64,000 nucleotides of DNA from assembly GCF_030269125.1 (NCBI RefSeq), contig NZ_BSSM01000004.1, positions 1-64,000 of the forward strand, in the 5' to 3' direction. The stretch comes from Streptomyces hygroscopicus subsp. hygroscopicus. Lineage in GTDB: Bacteria > Actinomycetota > Actinomycetes > Streptomycetales > Streptomycetaceae. Shown one piece after another: positions 33,356-41,841 of the stretch (the first letter of the stretch is position 1; every line of letters begins with the position of its first letter). The notes beneath the pieces were generated by a model, which saw nothing but the letters and a program-made list of their open reading frames with translations, had not been told where the DNA came from and did no database searches. Made by a program: the position numbers and the translations under genes.

Positions 33356-33382
33356 GTCAGGCCCGGCGGACGACCGGGTAGG
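33337..33382 (+). repeat. 20-bp direct repeat over the gamma-glutamyl hydrolase stop codon
   Basis: CCGGCGGACGACCGGGTAGG at 33337-33356 recurs at 33363-33382. The first copy encodes the last residues and the TAG stop, so this is a small tail duplication between convergent genes. Confidence 0.85.
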
Positions 33383-33410
33383 CCCGGCCCGGCGGGCGGC
33401 GCTCCCGGGG

Positions 33411-33983
33411 CTACTTCCCGGGCCGTCGCCCGCTGCGGCGCGGCGTGGGCGGCTCGCCGTTCAGCAGCGACCTGCGCCGCTCCTCGCCCTGCTCCTCGAC
33501 CTGGAGGACCACCTGGCGCAGGCCGTCCGCGAGGGTGCGGCACTCCGCGTCGCTCAGGCGGGCGGTGACGAAGGACTCCTCCTCGTTGAAGGCGGGGAAG
33601 ACCCGGCGCATGAAGTCCTCGCCCTCCTCGGTGAGGGCCACCAGAACGAGCCGGCCGTCGGTGGGATGACCGGCGCGGCGCAGCAGACCGCGCGACTCCA
33701 GGGTGCGGGCCACCCCGGTCAGGGTGCCCTTGGAGATCCCCGCCTCCTCGGCCACGTGCCGGGTCTCCGACTCGCCCCACACCCAGACGACCCACAGCAC
33801 CACGAAGGCGGTCCAGGTCAGGTCGGAGCCGCGCAGCACGGAGTTCTCCAGGTGGTGGCGGACGGCCGAGGCGGCCCGGTAGATGTTGGCCACGGCGGCC
33901 ATCTGCTCCCGGCGCAGGGCGATACCGCCGAGCTTCGCCTCCGCGAGCTTCTCCGCCTCGCTGATGGACCGCTCGCTGGGCAC
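33411..33983 (-). CDS. MarR-family transcription regulator
   Basis: This 190-residue winged-helix regulator has a long N-terminal dimer helix (about 10-45), the recognition segment VAEEAGISKGTLTGVARTLESRGLL near residues 78-102 and the wing with HPTDGRLVLVALTEEG near residue 106. The C-terminal tail is basic. It is convergent with the catabolic regulon and preceded by a hairpin that separates it from the MerR gene, so it is likely a single unit. No palindromic operator close to its own start was clear. Its target and ligand are unknown. Confidence 0.88.
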   Translation of the reverse strand: MPSERSISEAEKLAEAKLGGIALRREQMAAVANIYRAASAVRHHLENSVLRGSDLTWTAFVVLWVVWVWGESETRHVAEEAGISKGTLTGVARTLESRGLLRRAGHPTDGRLVLVALTEEGEDFMRRVFPAFNEEESFVTARLSDAECRTLADGLRQVVLQVEEQGEERRRSLLNGEPPTPRRSGRRPGK

Positions 33984-34008
33984 GGTCGCTCCCTCACCTC
34001 GTGTTCGG

Positions 34009-34036
34009 GACCGCGGGCCCGGTGCGGCCCGCGGTC
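34009..34036 (-). terminator. Hairpin between the MerR and MarR genes
   Basis: Arms GACCGCGGGC and GCCCGCGGTC (10 bp, 8-base loop) lie 53 bases after the MerR stop. No U-run follows. A terminator for merR-like transcription is most likely. Confidence 0.55.
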
Positions 34037-34088
34037 GTTCGGCACCGAATTGTACGGGCGGTACGCCCCGCCACCGCCCTTTTCAGGC

Positions 34089-34463
34089 CTACCGGGAGCC
34101 CGCCGCCACCGGCTGCGGGCCCGCCTCGATGACGCGGTCCAGCATGCCGCGCGACGCCTGGAGAGCATCGATCGCGCGGCTGATCCGCTCCCGCTCCCGG
34201 CGCAGTTCCGCGACCAGGTCCGGACAGACCGGCACCAGCCGCTCACCCTCCTCGCGGACGCACGGCAGCACCCTCGCGATGGTGTCCGTGGTGAGCCCGG
34301 CGGCGAGCAGGGTGCGGATGCGGCGGACCGTCTCGACATCCCGCTCGCCGTAGACGCGGTAGCCGCTGGGCAGGCGTGCCGGTGCCAGCAGGCCCTGCTC
34401 CTCGTAGTAGCGCAGCAACCGCTCGCCGACCCCGGTGCGCCGCACCATCTCGCCGATCCGCAT
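34089..34463 (-). CDS. MerR-family transcription regulator
   Basis: This 124-residue regulator opens MRIGEMVRRTGVGERLLRYY, the MerR helix-turn-helix, with SGYRVYGERDVETVRRIRTL near residue 39 and a coiled-coil dimer helix near the end. The effector region has one Cys pair, VLPCVREEGERLVPVCPDL, spaced 14 residues apart, which could sense metals, thiols or quinones. It is divergent from the quinone oxidoreductase gene, whose promoter has the over-long spacer MerR proteins act on. The frame is open upstream to 34553, but the ATG at 34463 gives the family N-terminus. Confidence 0.9.
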   Translation of the reverse strand: MRIGEMVRRTGVGERLLRYYEEQGLLAPARLPSGYRVYGERDVETVRRIRTLLAAGLTTDTIARVLPCVREEGERLVPVCPDLVAELRRERERISRAIDALQASRGMLDRVIEAGPQPVAAGSR

Positions 34464-34478
34464 GGCGGCCTCCCCGGC

Positions 34479-34509
34479 TTGACCCTCACACTGATGTGAG
34501 ACTTTAGCG
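34479..34509 (+). promoter_or_regulatory. MerR-type promoter with 19-bp spacer and embedded palindrome
   Basis: TTGACC (34479-34484) and TAGCGT (34504-34509) are 19 bases apart. The spacer contains CTCACACTGATGTGAG (34485-34500, 6-bp arms). The stretched spacer and central palindrome are hallmarks of MerR-activated promoters. It faces the oxidoreductase gene. Confidence 0.78.
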
Positions 34510-34579
34510 TGAACTCCGATGGGGGCCACCGCGGTCGCCGCCGGCCCGAACACGGCCCGGAACGTGAGGAGTTGCCGCC

Positions 34580-35458
34580 ATGCGCGCAGTACGGATCGAT
34601 GTCCACGGCGGGCCCGAGGTGCTCACCGTACGGGAGGTCGACGACCCGGAGCCGGGCGCCGGCGAGGTGCTGGTACGCACCGTCGCGAGCAGCCTGAACC
34701 CGGTGGACCGGAAGACCCGGGCATGGGACGTGGGCCCCGCCCTGCCGGGGACGCTCGGCTGGGACCTGGCCGGCGTCGTCGTGGCGAGCCCGTCGCCGAG
34801 GTTCGCGGTCGGCGACCGGGTGATCGCGATGTCCGCGCAGCCGGCCACGGGCCTGGGCACCTGGGCCGAACTGGTCCGCCTGCCGGAACGGCTCCTCGCA
34901 CACGCCCCTGCGACGCTCACCCTGGCGCAGGCCGCGACACTGCCGCTCGCCGGAACCACGGCGGTGCAGGCCCTTGCGGCGCTGCGCCCGAAGACCCGCA
35001 CCCGTCTGCTGGTCACCGGGGCGGCGGGCGCGGTGGGCGGACTCGCGGTCCAACTGGCCCGGCAGGCCGACGTGGCGGTCGACGGACTGGTCTCCCGGCC
35101 CGAACACATCGATGTCGTCAGGGAGTTCGGTGCCTCGGCCGTGACGCACTCCGTCGCGGAGCTGCCCGCGGGGGCGTACGATGCGGTGCTCGACACCGCG
35201 GGCGTCGACGTCTCCTCCGCGCTCGCCGACGGCGGGCTGTACGTCTCGGTCTCCGACGAGCCGCTGCCGGACGTGCCGGGCGCGGCCAGGAGTTACGTCC
35301 AGGAGAGCGGTGAGGACCTCGCGGAGCTGGTCGGCCTGGTCGACGCGGGGCGGCTGGAGGTACGGGTGGCCGCGTACTACCCGGTCACCGAGGTGCGCGC
35401 GGCCCATGAACGCTTCGAGGCGGGCGGTCTGTCGGGCAAGGTCGTGCTGCTGTTCTGA
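34580..35458 (+). CDS. Zinc-independent NADP-dependent quinone oxidoreductase (MDR family)
   Basis: This 292-residue medium-chain reductase lacks the zinc-binding Cys set. It has GWDLAGVVVASPSPRFAVGDRV near residue 56, PLAGTTAVQAL near residue 127 and the NADPH site LLVTGAAGAVGGLAVQLAR near residue 147. Relatives reduce quinones or enones. GAGG lies before the ATG. It is expressed from the MerR-type promoter 70 bases upstream, so electrophile- or thiol-stress control is plausible. The nitroreductase gene follows after 61 bases. Confidence 0.9.
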   Translation: MRAVRIDVHGGPEVLTVREVDDPEPGAGEVLVRTVASSLNPVDRKTRAWDVGPALPGTLGWDLAGVVVASPSPRFAVGDRVIAMSAQPATGLGTWAELVRLPERLLAHAPATLTLAQAATLPLAGTTAVQALAALRPKTRTRLLVTGAAGAVGGLAVQLARQADVAVDGLVSRPEHIDVVREFGASAVTHSVAELPAGAYDAVLDTAGVDVSSALADGGLYVSVSDEPLPDVPGAARSYVQESGEDLAELVGLVDAGRLEVRVAAYYPVTEVRAAHERFEAGGLSGKVVLLF

Positions 35459-35519
35459 GCCCGGACGGTGGCCGGAATCGACCTGGACCCGACAGGCGTG
35501 CGTGGCATGATCGGCCGCC

Positions 35520-36122
35520 ATGGAATTCTCCGAGGTGATCCGCCGCAGGCGCATGGTCAGGCACTACTCCGACAAGCCGTTGGCGCCCGAGGTGGTCGAG
35601 CGGATCCTCGCCTCCGCCCTGCGCGCCCCCTCGGCCGGCTTCTCCCAGGGCTGGGCCTTCCTCGCCCTGACCGACCCCGCGGACCGCGCCCGCTTCTGGC
35701 CCTTCGTCCCCGTCCGGGCCGAGAAGACGCCGACCATGCAGGACGCCCCGCTGGTCGTGGTGCCCCTGGCCCACAAAGAGGCGTACCTGGACCGCTACGC
35801 CGAACCCGGCAAGGGCTGGGAGGACCGCTCCGAGGACCACTGGCCCGCGCCGTACTGGTACATCGACACCGGCATGGCCGCGCTCCTCATGCTGCTGACC
35901 GCCGTCGACGAGGGCCTCGGCGCCTGCTTCTTCGGCATCATGCCCGACCACATCCAGCCGTTCCGCGAGGAGTTCGGCGTCCCCGACGAGTACGCCCCCA
36001 TCGGCGCCCTCACCATCGGCTACCGCGCCACGGACCTGCCGTCGCAGAGCCCGCACGTCGAAGAGCGGCGCCGGGACGCGGACGAGGTCATCCACCGGGG
36101 GAACTGGGGCCGGCACGGCTGA
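35520..36122 (+). CDS. Nitroreductase-family FMN oxidoreductase
   Basis: This 200-residue protein starts MEFSEVIRRRRMVRHYSDKPL, the FMN-binding Arg-rich opening of the family. APSAGFSQGWAFLAL is near residue 36 and the second FMN segment GLGACFFGI near residue 137. A domain insert, KTPTMQDAPLVVVPLAHKEAY, resembles actinobacterial subgroups that may use F420 or NADPH. It reduces nitro, quinone or flavin-like compounds; its real substrate is unknown. It may share the MerR-controlled transcript. Confidence 0.87.
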   Translation: MEFSEVIRRRRMVRHYSDKPLAPEVVERILASALRAPSAGFSQGWAFLALTDPADRARFWPFVPVRAEKTPTMQDAPLVVVPLAHKEAYLDRYAEPGKGWEDRSEDHWPAPYWYIDTGMAALLMLLTAVDEGLGACFFGIMPDHIQPFREEFGVPDEYAPIGALTIGYRATDLPSQSPHVEERRRDADEVIHRGNWGRHG

Positions 36123-37000
36123 GTCCGGCCGCCTGTCACGGCCGAACGACGAGACCGACCTGTCGATGCCCACTACGAGCGTCCCGCGACGCTGCCCCTG
36201 GCGCTCGCCGGGGACGTGGCCGGACGGCGGCGCGTTGCGGACAGTGCCGCCCGCAGCCGATCACCGGGGCGAGCCCGCGCAGGACGAGCGGGCGCGTCGA
36301 CCGTCCGTCCGGCCCGACCCGGGTGCGTCACCGGCAGGAGCCCGGCCACCGGGACCCCGTCGTGCGTCCGACGGGGCCCCGGTGCCCCGGGTGGAGTCCC
36401 GTAGTCGTCGAGGCCGGTGAGCGCGAGGCCGAACCCGGTTTCGGCGTGGTGAGCCGGGGCACTCGTGGCCCACGTGCTCGTACCGCCCGGCGGATGCTCC
36501 GCCGCCTGCTCATGGCACCGGCAGCCCGCGGCATGGCGTAAACCCGTGAAACCCGCCATCACGGGATGCGTACGCCCGGGGACGGCCCGGCGGGAGAAGG
36601 TCGAATTCCGTGATGCCGGTACGGGGTGTCATATTCCTCCCGCATTCTCTGTGAAGATCCTTTGTTTCCGCTGTCAATGACATGCGGGCGGAATGCAAGA
36701 ATACCAAGTATTTACCTTCACAAAACCTTCCTTTGGGGTGGCCGAAAGGCTCCTTGTTGCGTCAACTGCGCGTGCATCAAGGTAGTTCCGTCTACGAGCA
36801 TCAGGAGTCACAAGCGTTGCTTGACCCGGACGGCCGACCGCCGGCCGGGCATTGGCGGGGGAATCTGATGCGTGTGTGCACGTCCAGCGTCGACCGGCCG
36901 GTTGCGTAGGGTCGTCTGCCGCGCCGAAACGGAACCTGTCTCTCTGCCGCCTGCCTCTTGGTGCCATTGCCCGGTGCCCGAGACAGGGACAGGAGGGGGA
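36123..37000. other. 878-bp gap with an AT-rich patch before the injection-system operon
   Basis: No convincing gene was found in either strand; short open frames lack ribosome sites and family features. From about 36600 to 36800 the composition drops: hand counts give 32, 26 and 33 G+C per 60 bases in three successive rows (53, 43 and 55%). The patch lies upstream of the sheath gene and may hold its promoter or a decayed small gene. A GGAGG site ends the gap just before the sheath ATG. Confidence 0.6.
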
Positions 37001-38866
37001 ATGCCGATGAGCGCGGTGAGCGCCGCCAAGCCGACGTATCCCGGCGTCTACGTCGAAGAGCTTCCCAGCAGTACCCGCACCATCTCGACCCTGACCACGT
37101 CGGTGACCGCCTTCGTCGGCCACACCCGGCGCGGTCCGCTCAACGAGCCGGTGCGCGTCACCAGCTTCGCGGAGTTCGAGCGCCGCTTCGGCGGCCTCAG
37201 CGCGCGCAGCGCGGTCGGCTACGCGGTCCACCAGTTCTTCGGCAACGGCGGCACCGTCGCCGTCGTCGTCCGCGTCACCAAGGCGGGCAGCGGAAAGGCC
37301 GCCTGCGTCACCCTCAGGTCCACCGAGGGCCACAGCGACAGCGACGTCCTCGAGGTGCACGCCAAGGAACCCGGCGTGTGGGGCAACGGACTGCGCGTGG
37401 CCGTCGACCAGGACACGCCGCACCCCGACGACACCTTCAACCTGCGCGTCCACGACGCCCGGGGCGAGGCCCGCGAAAGCTTCACCGGTCTGTCCATGGA
37501 CCCCGCCGGCGGCCGCTACGCGCCGACCGTCGTCAACGCCGGCTCCCGGCTGATCCGCGTCGAGGCGGTCGGCGAGGGCCGCCCCGACCCGTCCGGCACC
37601 GTCTCCAAGCCGTTCGGCCACCGACTGCCCGACCTCGCCGTCGACCTCACCGTCAAGATCGGCGACGTGGAGCGCGAGTTCACCCTCTACGACCCCGACA
37701 TCGACGGCGAAGCCCCGTGCTCCGTCGCCGAGTTGGCGCTGCTGCTCGAACGCAAGCTGCGCGCCCTGCCCGACGCCCCCGGCAAGCACGCCTTCGCCGG
37801 CACCGAGGTCACCGCCTTCGGCCGCCGCATCCAGGTCGTCGCGGGCTCCACGGACCCCGCGGACGTCGTCCGCTTCCTCGGCGAGTGCGCCAACGACCTC
37901 GGCCTCGAGGCCTCCGTCAACCCGCCCGTCCTCCCGCTCGCGGGCGGCGAGGACGGCGAGGCGCCCGGTCCCCGCGACCTGATCGGCTCCGAGGCCGAGA
38001 AGACCGGCATCCAGGCGCTGCGCCAGGTCGCCGACGTCAACCTCCTCGTGCTGCCCGAACTCGCCGCCTACGAGAGGACCGAGGACGCCGTCACGGTCGT
38101 CTCGGCCGCCCAGCGCCTGTGCCAGGAGCGGCGGGTCTTCCTGCTCGTGGACGCCCCCTCCAGCTGGGTCAGCGTGGACACCGCGCGCGCCGGCGTCGCC
38201 GCCTTCGACGCCGTCCGCGGCAACCACGCGGGCCTCTACTTCCCGCACCTCCAGCTCACCGACCCGCTCACCGGACGGCTGCGCGCCTTCCCGCCCTCCG
38301 GCGCGGTCGCCGGCGTCATCGCGCGCACCGACTCCGAGCGCGGCGTGTGGAAGGCCCCGGCCGGCACCGAGGCACGCCTCGCGGGCGCGCACTCCCTCAC
38401 CGTCGACCTGACCGACCGGGAGACCGGACTGCTCAACCCGCTCGGCGTCAACTGCCTGCGCGCCTTCCCGCTCACCGGTCCGACCGTCTGGGGCGCCCGC
38501 ACCCTGGAGGGCACCGACGCGCTCGACAGCGAGTGGAAGTACGTGCCGGTGCGGCGGCTCGCCCTGCACGTCGAGGAAAGCCTCCGACGCGGCCTGCAAT
38601 GGGTCGTGTTCGAGCCGAACGACGAGAACCTGTGGCAGCAGATCAGGCTCACCGCCTCCTCGTACCTGCACACCCTCTTCCGGCAGGGCGCCTTCAAGGG
38701 CGGCACCCCGCGCGAGGCCTACTTCGTCAAGTGCGACAGCGACACCACCACCGACGAGGACGTCGCGAACGGCGTCGTGAACGTGCTGGTCGGCATCGCA
38801 CCGGTACGCCCCGCCGAGTTCGTGATCGTGAAGATCCAGCAGACGTCCGGCCAGTTCGAGCTGTAG
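37001..38866 (+). CDS. Contractile injection system sheath protein
   Basis: This 621-residue protein is the contractile outer sheath. It opens with TYPGVYVEELPSSTRTIS and VTAFVGHTRRGP, the classic phage-tail-sheath N-terminus. The C-terminal part (about 500-621) holds the conserved NCLRAFPLTGPTVWGARTL and VRRLALHVEESLRRGLQWVV segments of sheath domain IV. ATG at 37001 lies 4 bases after GGAGG; a second ATG at 37007 is possible. It is the first gene of the large plus-strand operon. Streptomyces relatives assemble in the cytoplasm and are linked to cell death and development. Confidence 0.95.
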   Translation: MPMSAVSAAKPTYPGVYVEELPSSTRTISTLTTSVTAFVGHTRRGPLNEPVRVTSFAEFERRFGGLSARSAVGYAVHQFFGNGGTVAVVVRVTKAGSGKAACVTLRSTEGHSDSDVLEVHAKEPGVWGNGLRVAVDQDTPHPDDTFNLRVHDARGEARESFTGLSMDPAGGRYAPTVVNAGSRLIRVEAVGEGRPDPSGTVSKPFGHRLPDLAVDLTVKIGDVEREFTLYDPDIDGEAPCSVAELALLLERKLRALPDAPGKHAFAGTEVTAFGRRIQVVAGSTDPADVVRFLGECANDLGLEASVNPPVLPLAGGEDGEAPGPRDLIGSEAEKTGIQALRQVADVNLLVLPELAAYERTEDAVTVVSAAQRLCQERRVFLLVDAPSSWVSVDTARAGVAAFDAVRGNHAGLYFPHLQLTDPLTGRLRAFPPSGAVAGVIARTDSERGVWKAPAGTEARLAGAHSLTVDLTDRETGLLNPLGVNCLRAFPLTGPTVWGARTLEGTDALDSEWKYVPVRRLALHVEESLRRGLQWVVFEPNDENLWQQIRLTASSYLHTLFRQGAFKGGTPREAYFVKCDSDTTTDEDVANGVVNVLVGIAPVRPAEFVIVKIQQTSGQFEL

Positions 38867-38901
38867 TCCCCGCGGGAATTCCGGAGAGCCGAAGGAATCC
38901 G

Positions 38902-39426
38902 ATGGCAGAGTTCACCGTCAACGCCCATCGTTTCGACCCCTACAAGAACTTCAAGTTCCTGGTCCTGTGGGACGGTCGTACGGTCGCCGGCATCAGCAAG
39001 ATCAGCCCGCTCAAGCGCACCACCGAGGTCGTCAAGCACCGCCACGGCGGCGATCCCAGCTCCCCGCGCAAGTCGCCGGGACGCTCCGAGTTCGACGGCA
39101 TCACGCTGGAGCGCGGGGTCACCCACGATCCCGAGTTCGACCGCTGGGCCAACAAGGTCTGGCAGGTCGGCGCGGGCCTCGGCGCGGAGGTCTCCCTCGC
39201 CGACTTCCGCAAGGACATCGTCATCCAGGTCCTGAACGAGGCCGGCCAGGTCGCCGTCTCGCACAAGCTGTACCGGACCTGGCCCAGCGAGTACCAGGTC
39301 CTCGGGGAGATGGACGCCAACGCCAACGCGGTGGCCATCCAGTCGCTGAAGCTCGAATGCGAGGGCTGGGAGCGGGACTACGAGGTGCCCGAGCCCGAGG
39401 AGCCCTCGTTCCTCAACCCGGCCTGA
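38902..39426 (+). CDS. Inner tube protein (phage tail tube, gp19-like)
   Basis: The 174-residue protein makes the inner tube inside the sheath. FDPYKNFKFLVLWDGRTVAGISKIS near residue 10, HRHGGDPSSPRKSPGRSEFDGITLERG near residue 46 and YQVLGEMDANANAVAIQSLKLECEGW near the end are typical of the gp19-like tail-tube family. It follows the sheath gene by 35 bases. Only one gp19-like tube gene is visible; a second, CIS-tube-domain gene lies after the effector cassette. Confidence 0.94.
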   Translation: MAEFTVNAHRFDPYKNFKFLVLWDGRTVAGISKISPLKRTTEVVKHRHGGDPSSPRKSPGRSEFDGITLERGVTHDPEFDRWANKVWQVGAGLGAEVSLADFRKDIVIQVLNEAGQVAVSHKLYRTWPSEYQVLGEMDANANAVAIQSLKLECEGWERDYEVPEPEEPSFLNPA

Positions 39427-39464
39427 GACGACGCGCGGTGAGGTGAGAGGAACCAGGGGGGAAC

Positions 39465-40193
39465 ATGGCGAACACCGGGGCGGCCACGCTGCTGGCCACC
39501 TGGGAGGCGGGCCTCGCCGAGGCGCCCGCCGGGCGCGCCCTGCTGCTGCACGGCACGGCGCGCCCGGACCTCGACGCCGCGGCGCTGCCCGCCGTACCGC
39601 TGGGCGAGCGCGAGCACGACCTGCTCGTCCTGCGCCGCGCCCTGTTCGGGGAGCGGATGCAGGTACGGCTGGACTGCCACGCGTGCGGCGCCGACATGGA
39701 ATTCGAGCTGGACGCGGGGGAGTTCGCACAATCCCTCGACCGGCCCGGCCGAACGGTCGTGCAGGTGGCCGAGGACGGCTGGGACATCGTCTTCCGGCTG
39801 CCCGCCGGGGCCGACCTCACGGCCGCGGCCCGCGCCGCCGACCCCCGCGCGGCCCTCCTCGCCCGCTGCCTGGTCTCGGCGGCCCACGACGGGGCGCCCC
39901 GCGCCGCCGACGCCCTCCCCGCACCGGTGCAGCGTCGGATCGCCGAGGCCGTCGAGGCCGCCGACCCCGGCGCCGACGTGACGCTCAGCGTCGGCTGCCC
40001 CGAGTGCGGGGCGCCGACCCGCGCGGAGCTGGACATCGCGTCGTACCTGTGGACCGAACTCGACGCCTGGGCGAGGGACGTGCTGCTCGACGTCCATCTG
40101 CTCGCCACCGCCTACGGCTGGAGCGAGCCGGAGATCCTGGCGCTGAGCCCGCTGCGCCGCCGCTACTACCTGGAGCTGTGTGCGGATGTCTGA
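39465..40193 (+). CDS. T4-baseplate-like zinc-ribbon protein of the injection system
   Basis: This 242-residue protein has two CxxC pairs, C71-HA-C74 and C177-PE-C180, in nearly equal settings (CHACGADMEFEL and CPECGAPTRAEL). They probably bind one zinc or form a duplicated fold. The C-terminal WSEPEILALSPLRRRYYLELC resembles conserved proteins of the T4-baseplate-like family found between tube and cap genes in injection-system clusters, perhaps acting in assembly rather than in the particle. Its stop lies inside the next frame. Confidence 0.72.
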   Translation: MANTGAATLLATWEAGLAEAPAGRALLLHGTARPDLDAAALPAVPLGEREHDLLVLRRALFGERMQVRLDCHACGADMEFELDAGEFAQSLDRPGRTVVQVAEDGWDIVFRLPAGADLTAAARAADPRAALLARCLVSAAHDGAPRAADALPAPVQRRIAEAVEAADPGADVTLSVGCPECGAPTRAELDIASYLWTELDAWARDVLLDVHLLATAYGWSEPEILALSPLRRRYYLELCADV

Positions 40194-40926
40194 CCCCTCC
40201 GTGCCCGACCCCGCCCGGGTGCCCGACTTCCTCGACCGGCTGATCGCCCGGCACGCCGTCACGGCACCGGACACCGTCAGGGTACGGCCGCGGCTGCCCG
40301 GCCCGTTCGAACGCGTCGAGGCGGTCAGGTCCCGTGGTGCCGAACCGGACACCGACGGCGTCACGGCACGGCCGTCCGCCGCTCCCGCGGCCGCGCCCCC
40401 TTCGGAGGGGCCACGGCCCGCCCCCGAGGTCCGGCGGTACACGGAACACGAGCGGACCGTCGTCCACACCGAACGACCCGCCGCGGAACGGGAGTCCGCG
40501 CGCGCCACCCCGCCCCTCCAGGCCGAGCCGCCGCTGCTCCGCCCCGCGGCACCCGCGACCGCCGGGCCGCACCCGGCCCGCGGAGCGACGCGGGCAACCG
40601 GGCGGCCGGGCCCCGACACCGGTGGGGACCGGGCCGCGGCGTCCACCCCCGCCCCCCTGGGGGTGGACGCCGCTCCGGCCGCCGTCGTGCCCATGGCAGC
40701 GCGCCCCAGCGCCGCGGACACGACGGCGGCCCGTACCGCGGTACGGCAGACCGGGCGCCGTACCGGACGGACACCGGAACAGGTGGTGCGCGTGCAGATC
40801 GGCCGGCTGGAGGTGACGGCCGCGCGGCCGCCCGCACCGGGCGGGACACGGCAGGGCGGACGCGCCGCCGAGCGGGCGGGGTCGACCCTCAGCCTGGCGG
40901 ACTACCTGGCCCGGGGGCGTGAGTGA
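40186..40926 (+). CDS. Pro/Ala-rich injection-system protein of unknown function
   Basis: The 246 residues start with a short helix (DPARVPDFLDRLIARHA). A long disordered Pro/Ala/Arg-rich stretch (about 30-200) follows, then a conserved-looking end, VVRVQIGRLEVTAARPP followed by LSLADYLARGRE. The IGRLEV segment recalls similar C-terminal motifs of other injection-system proteins of unknown role. It overlaps the zinc-ribbon gene. A start at GTG 40180 is also open; ATG 40186 is better spaced from GGAG. No function can be given. Confidence 0.7.
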   Translation: MSDPSVPDPARVPDFLDRLIARHAVTAPDTVRVRPRLPGPFERVEAVRSRGAEPDTDGVTARPSAAPAAAPPSEGPRPAPEVRRYTEHERTVVHTERPAAERESARATPPLQAEPPLLRPAAPATAGPHPARGATRATGRPGPDTGGDRAAASTPAPLGVDAAPAAVVPMAARPSAADTTAARTAVRQTGRRTGRTPEQVVRVQIGRLEVTAARPPAPGGTRQGGRAAERAGSTLSLADYLARGRE

Positions 40927-40977
40927 GCACGAGGCGCGAGGTCGTAGGACGACGAAGGGGAACAGGGAACTGATGCC

Positions 40978-41835
40978 ATGAGCAACGCACTCGCCATCGC
41001 CCATGTCAGCCAGGCCCTCGCCCTGCTGATCGAGTCCCACCTCCAGCCGGAGATCGACATGGCGGTGAAGGTGGAGCCGCGCAAGCCGCCCGCCGAGCCG
41101 CCGACCGACCCCACCATCTCCGTCTTCCTCTACCAGGTCGCGCCCGACCCCTCGCGGCGCAACGACGACCTGCCCACCCGCGCCCCCGACGGCACGCTGG
41201 TGCGCCGGGCGAGCACGGCACTCGACCTGAACTACGTGATCAGCGCGTACGGCGACGAGACCGAACTGGTCGGACAACGCCTCCTGGGATCGGTCGTGCG
41301 CACCCTGCACGAGATCCCGGTCCTGCCCAGGGACGTCATCCGACTGGCGGGCGAGAAACCGTACTTGGCGGGCAGCGACCTCGCCGAGACGGCCCAGCGG
41401 GTGCGGTTCACGCCGAACGTGATGGACGTGGACGAGACCTCGAAGCTGTGGGGGATGCTCTACCAGACCCCCTACGCCCTGTCCGTCGTCTACCAGGCAT
41501 CCCTGGTCCTCATCGACGGCCTGGAGACCCCGACACCGGCCAAGCCGGTCGAGCGCCCGCAGGTCCGGGTACTGCCGTTCGGCGCGCCGGGAGCACCGGT
41601 GCCGCCGCGGGTCGGGGCCCGCGCGGAAGGGACGGTCCGGGCCGAGAACCCCGCGCCGCCGAAGGCGGTCGCCAAGACCGCGGCCGGGCTTCCGGCCAAG
41701 GCCCCCGCGAAGGCCCTCGCCGAGGAACCCGCCAAGGCTCCCGCGAAGGGCCCCGCGCGCGCCCGCAAGAGCACGCCCCGGACGGCCAAGCGGGCACAAC
41801 CACCCGCTCGCCGGGCGGACGGCGAGGAGAACTGA
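40978..41835 (+). CDS. DUF4255 tail-terminator (cap) protein, Pvc16-like
   Basis: The 285-residue protein starts with a DUF4255/Pvc16 N-terminal domain (about 1-185): MSNALAIAHVSQALALLIE, PTISVFLYQVAPDPSRRNDD, ALDLNYVISAYGDE and LLGSVVRTLHEIPVLPRD. These proteins cap the tube and sheath at the end away from the baseplate. A disordered tail of Ala-Lys-Pro repeats (about 215-285) resembles a histone-H1-like basic tail. The ATG lies 51 bases after the previous gene. Confidence 0.88.
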   Translation: MSNALAIAHVSQALALLIESHLQPEIDMAVKVEPRKPPAEPPTDPTISVFLYQVAPDPSRRNDDLPTRAPDGTLVRRASTALDLNYVISAYGDETELVGQRLLGSVVRTLHEIPVLPRDVIRLAGEKPYLAGSDLAETAQRVRFTPNVMDVDETSKLWGMLYQTPYALSVVYQASLVLIDGLETPTPAKPVERPQVRVLPFGAPGAPVPPRVGARAEGTVRAENPAPPKAVAKTAAGLPAKAPAKALAEEPAKAPAKGPARARKSTPRTAKRAQPPARRADGEEN

Positions 41836-41841
41836 TCCGGC

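Noticed and set aside
36166..36541. Several short open frames after the nitroreductase gene on both strands
   Set aside because: No ribosome site, no hydrophobic core pattern, Arg/Pro-biased shadow-like composition.
36626..36909. Two short plus-strand open frames in the AT-rich island
   Set aside because: Neither has a ribosome site or known motif; the frames overlap, and composition alone explains little. A small unknown gene cannot be fully excluded.
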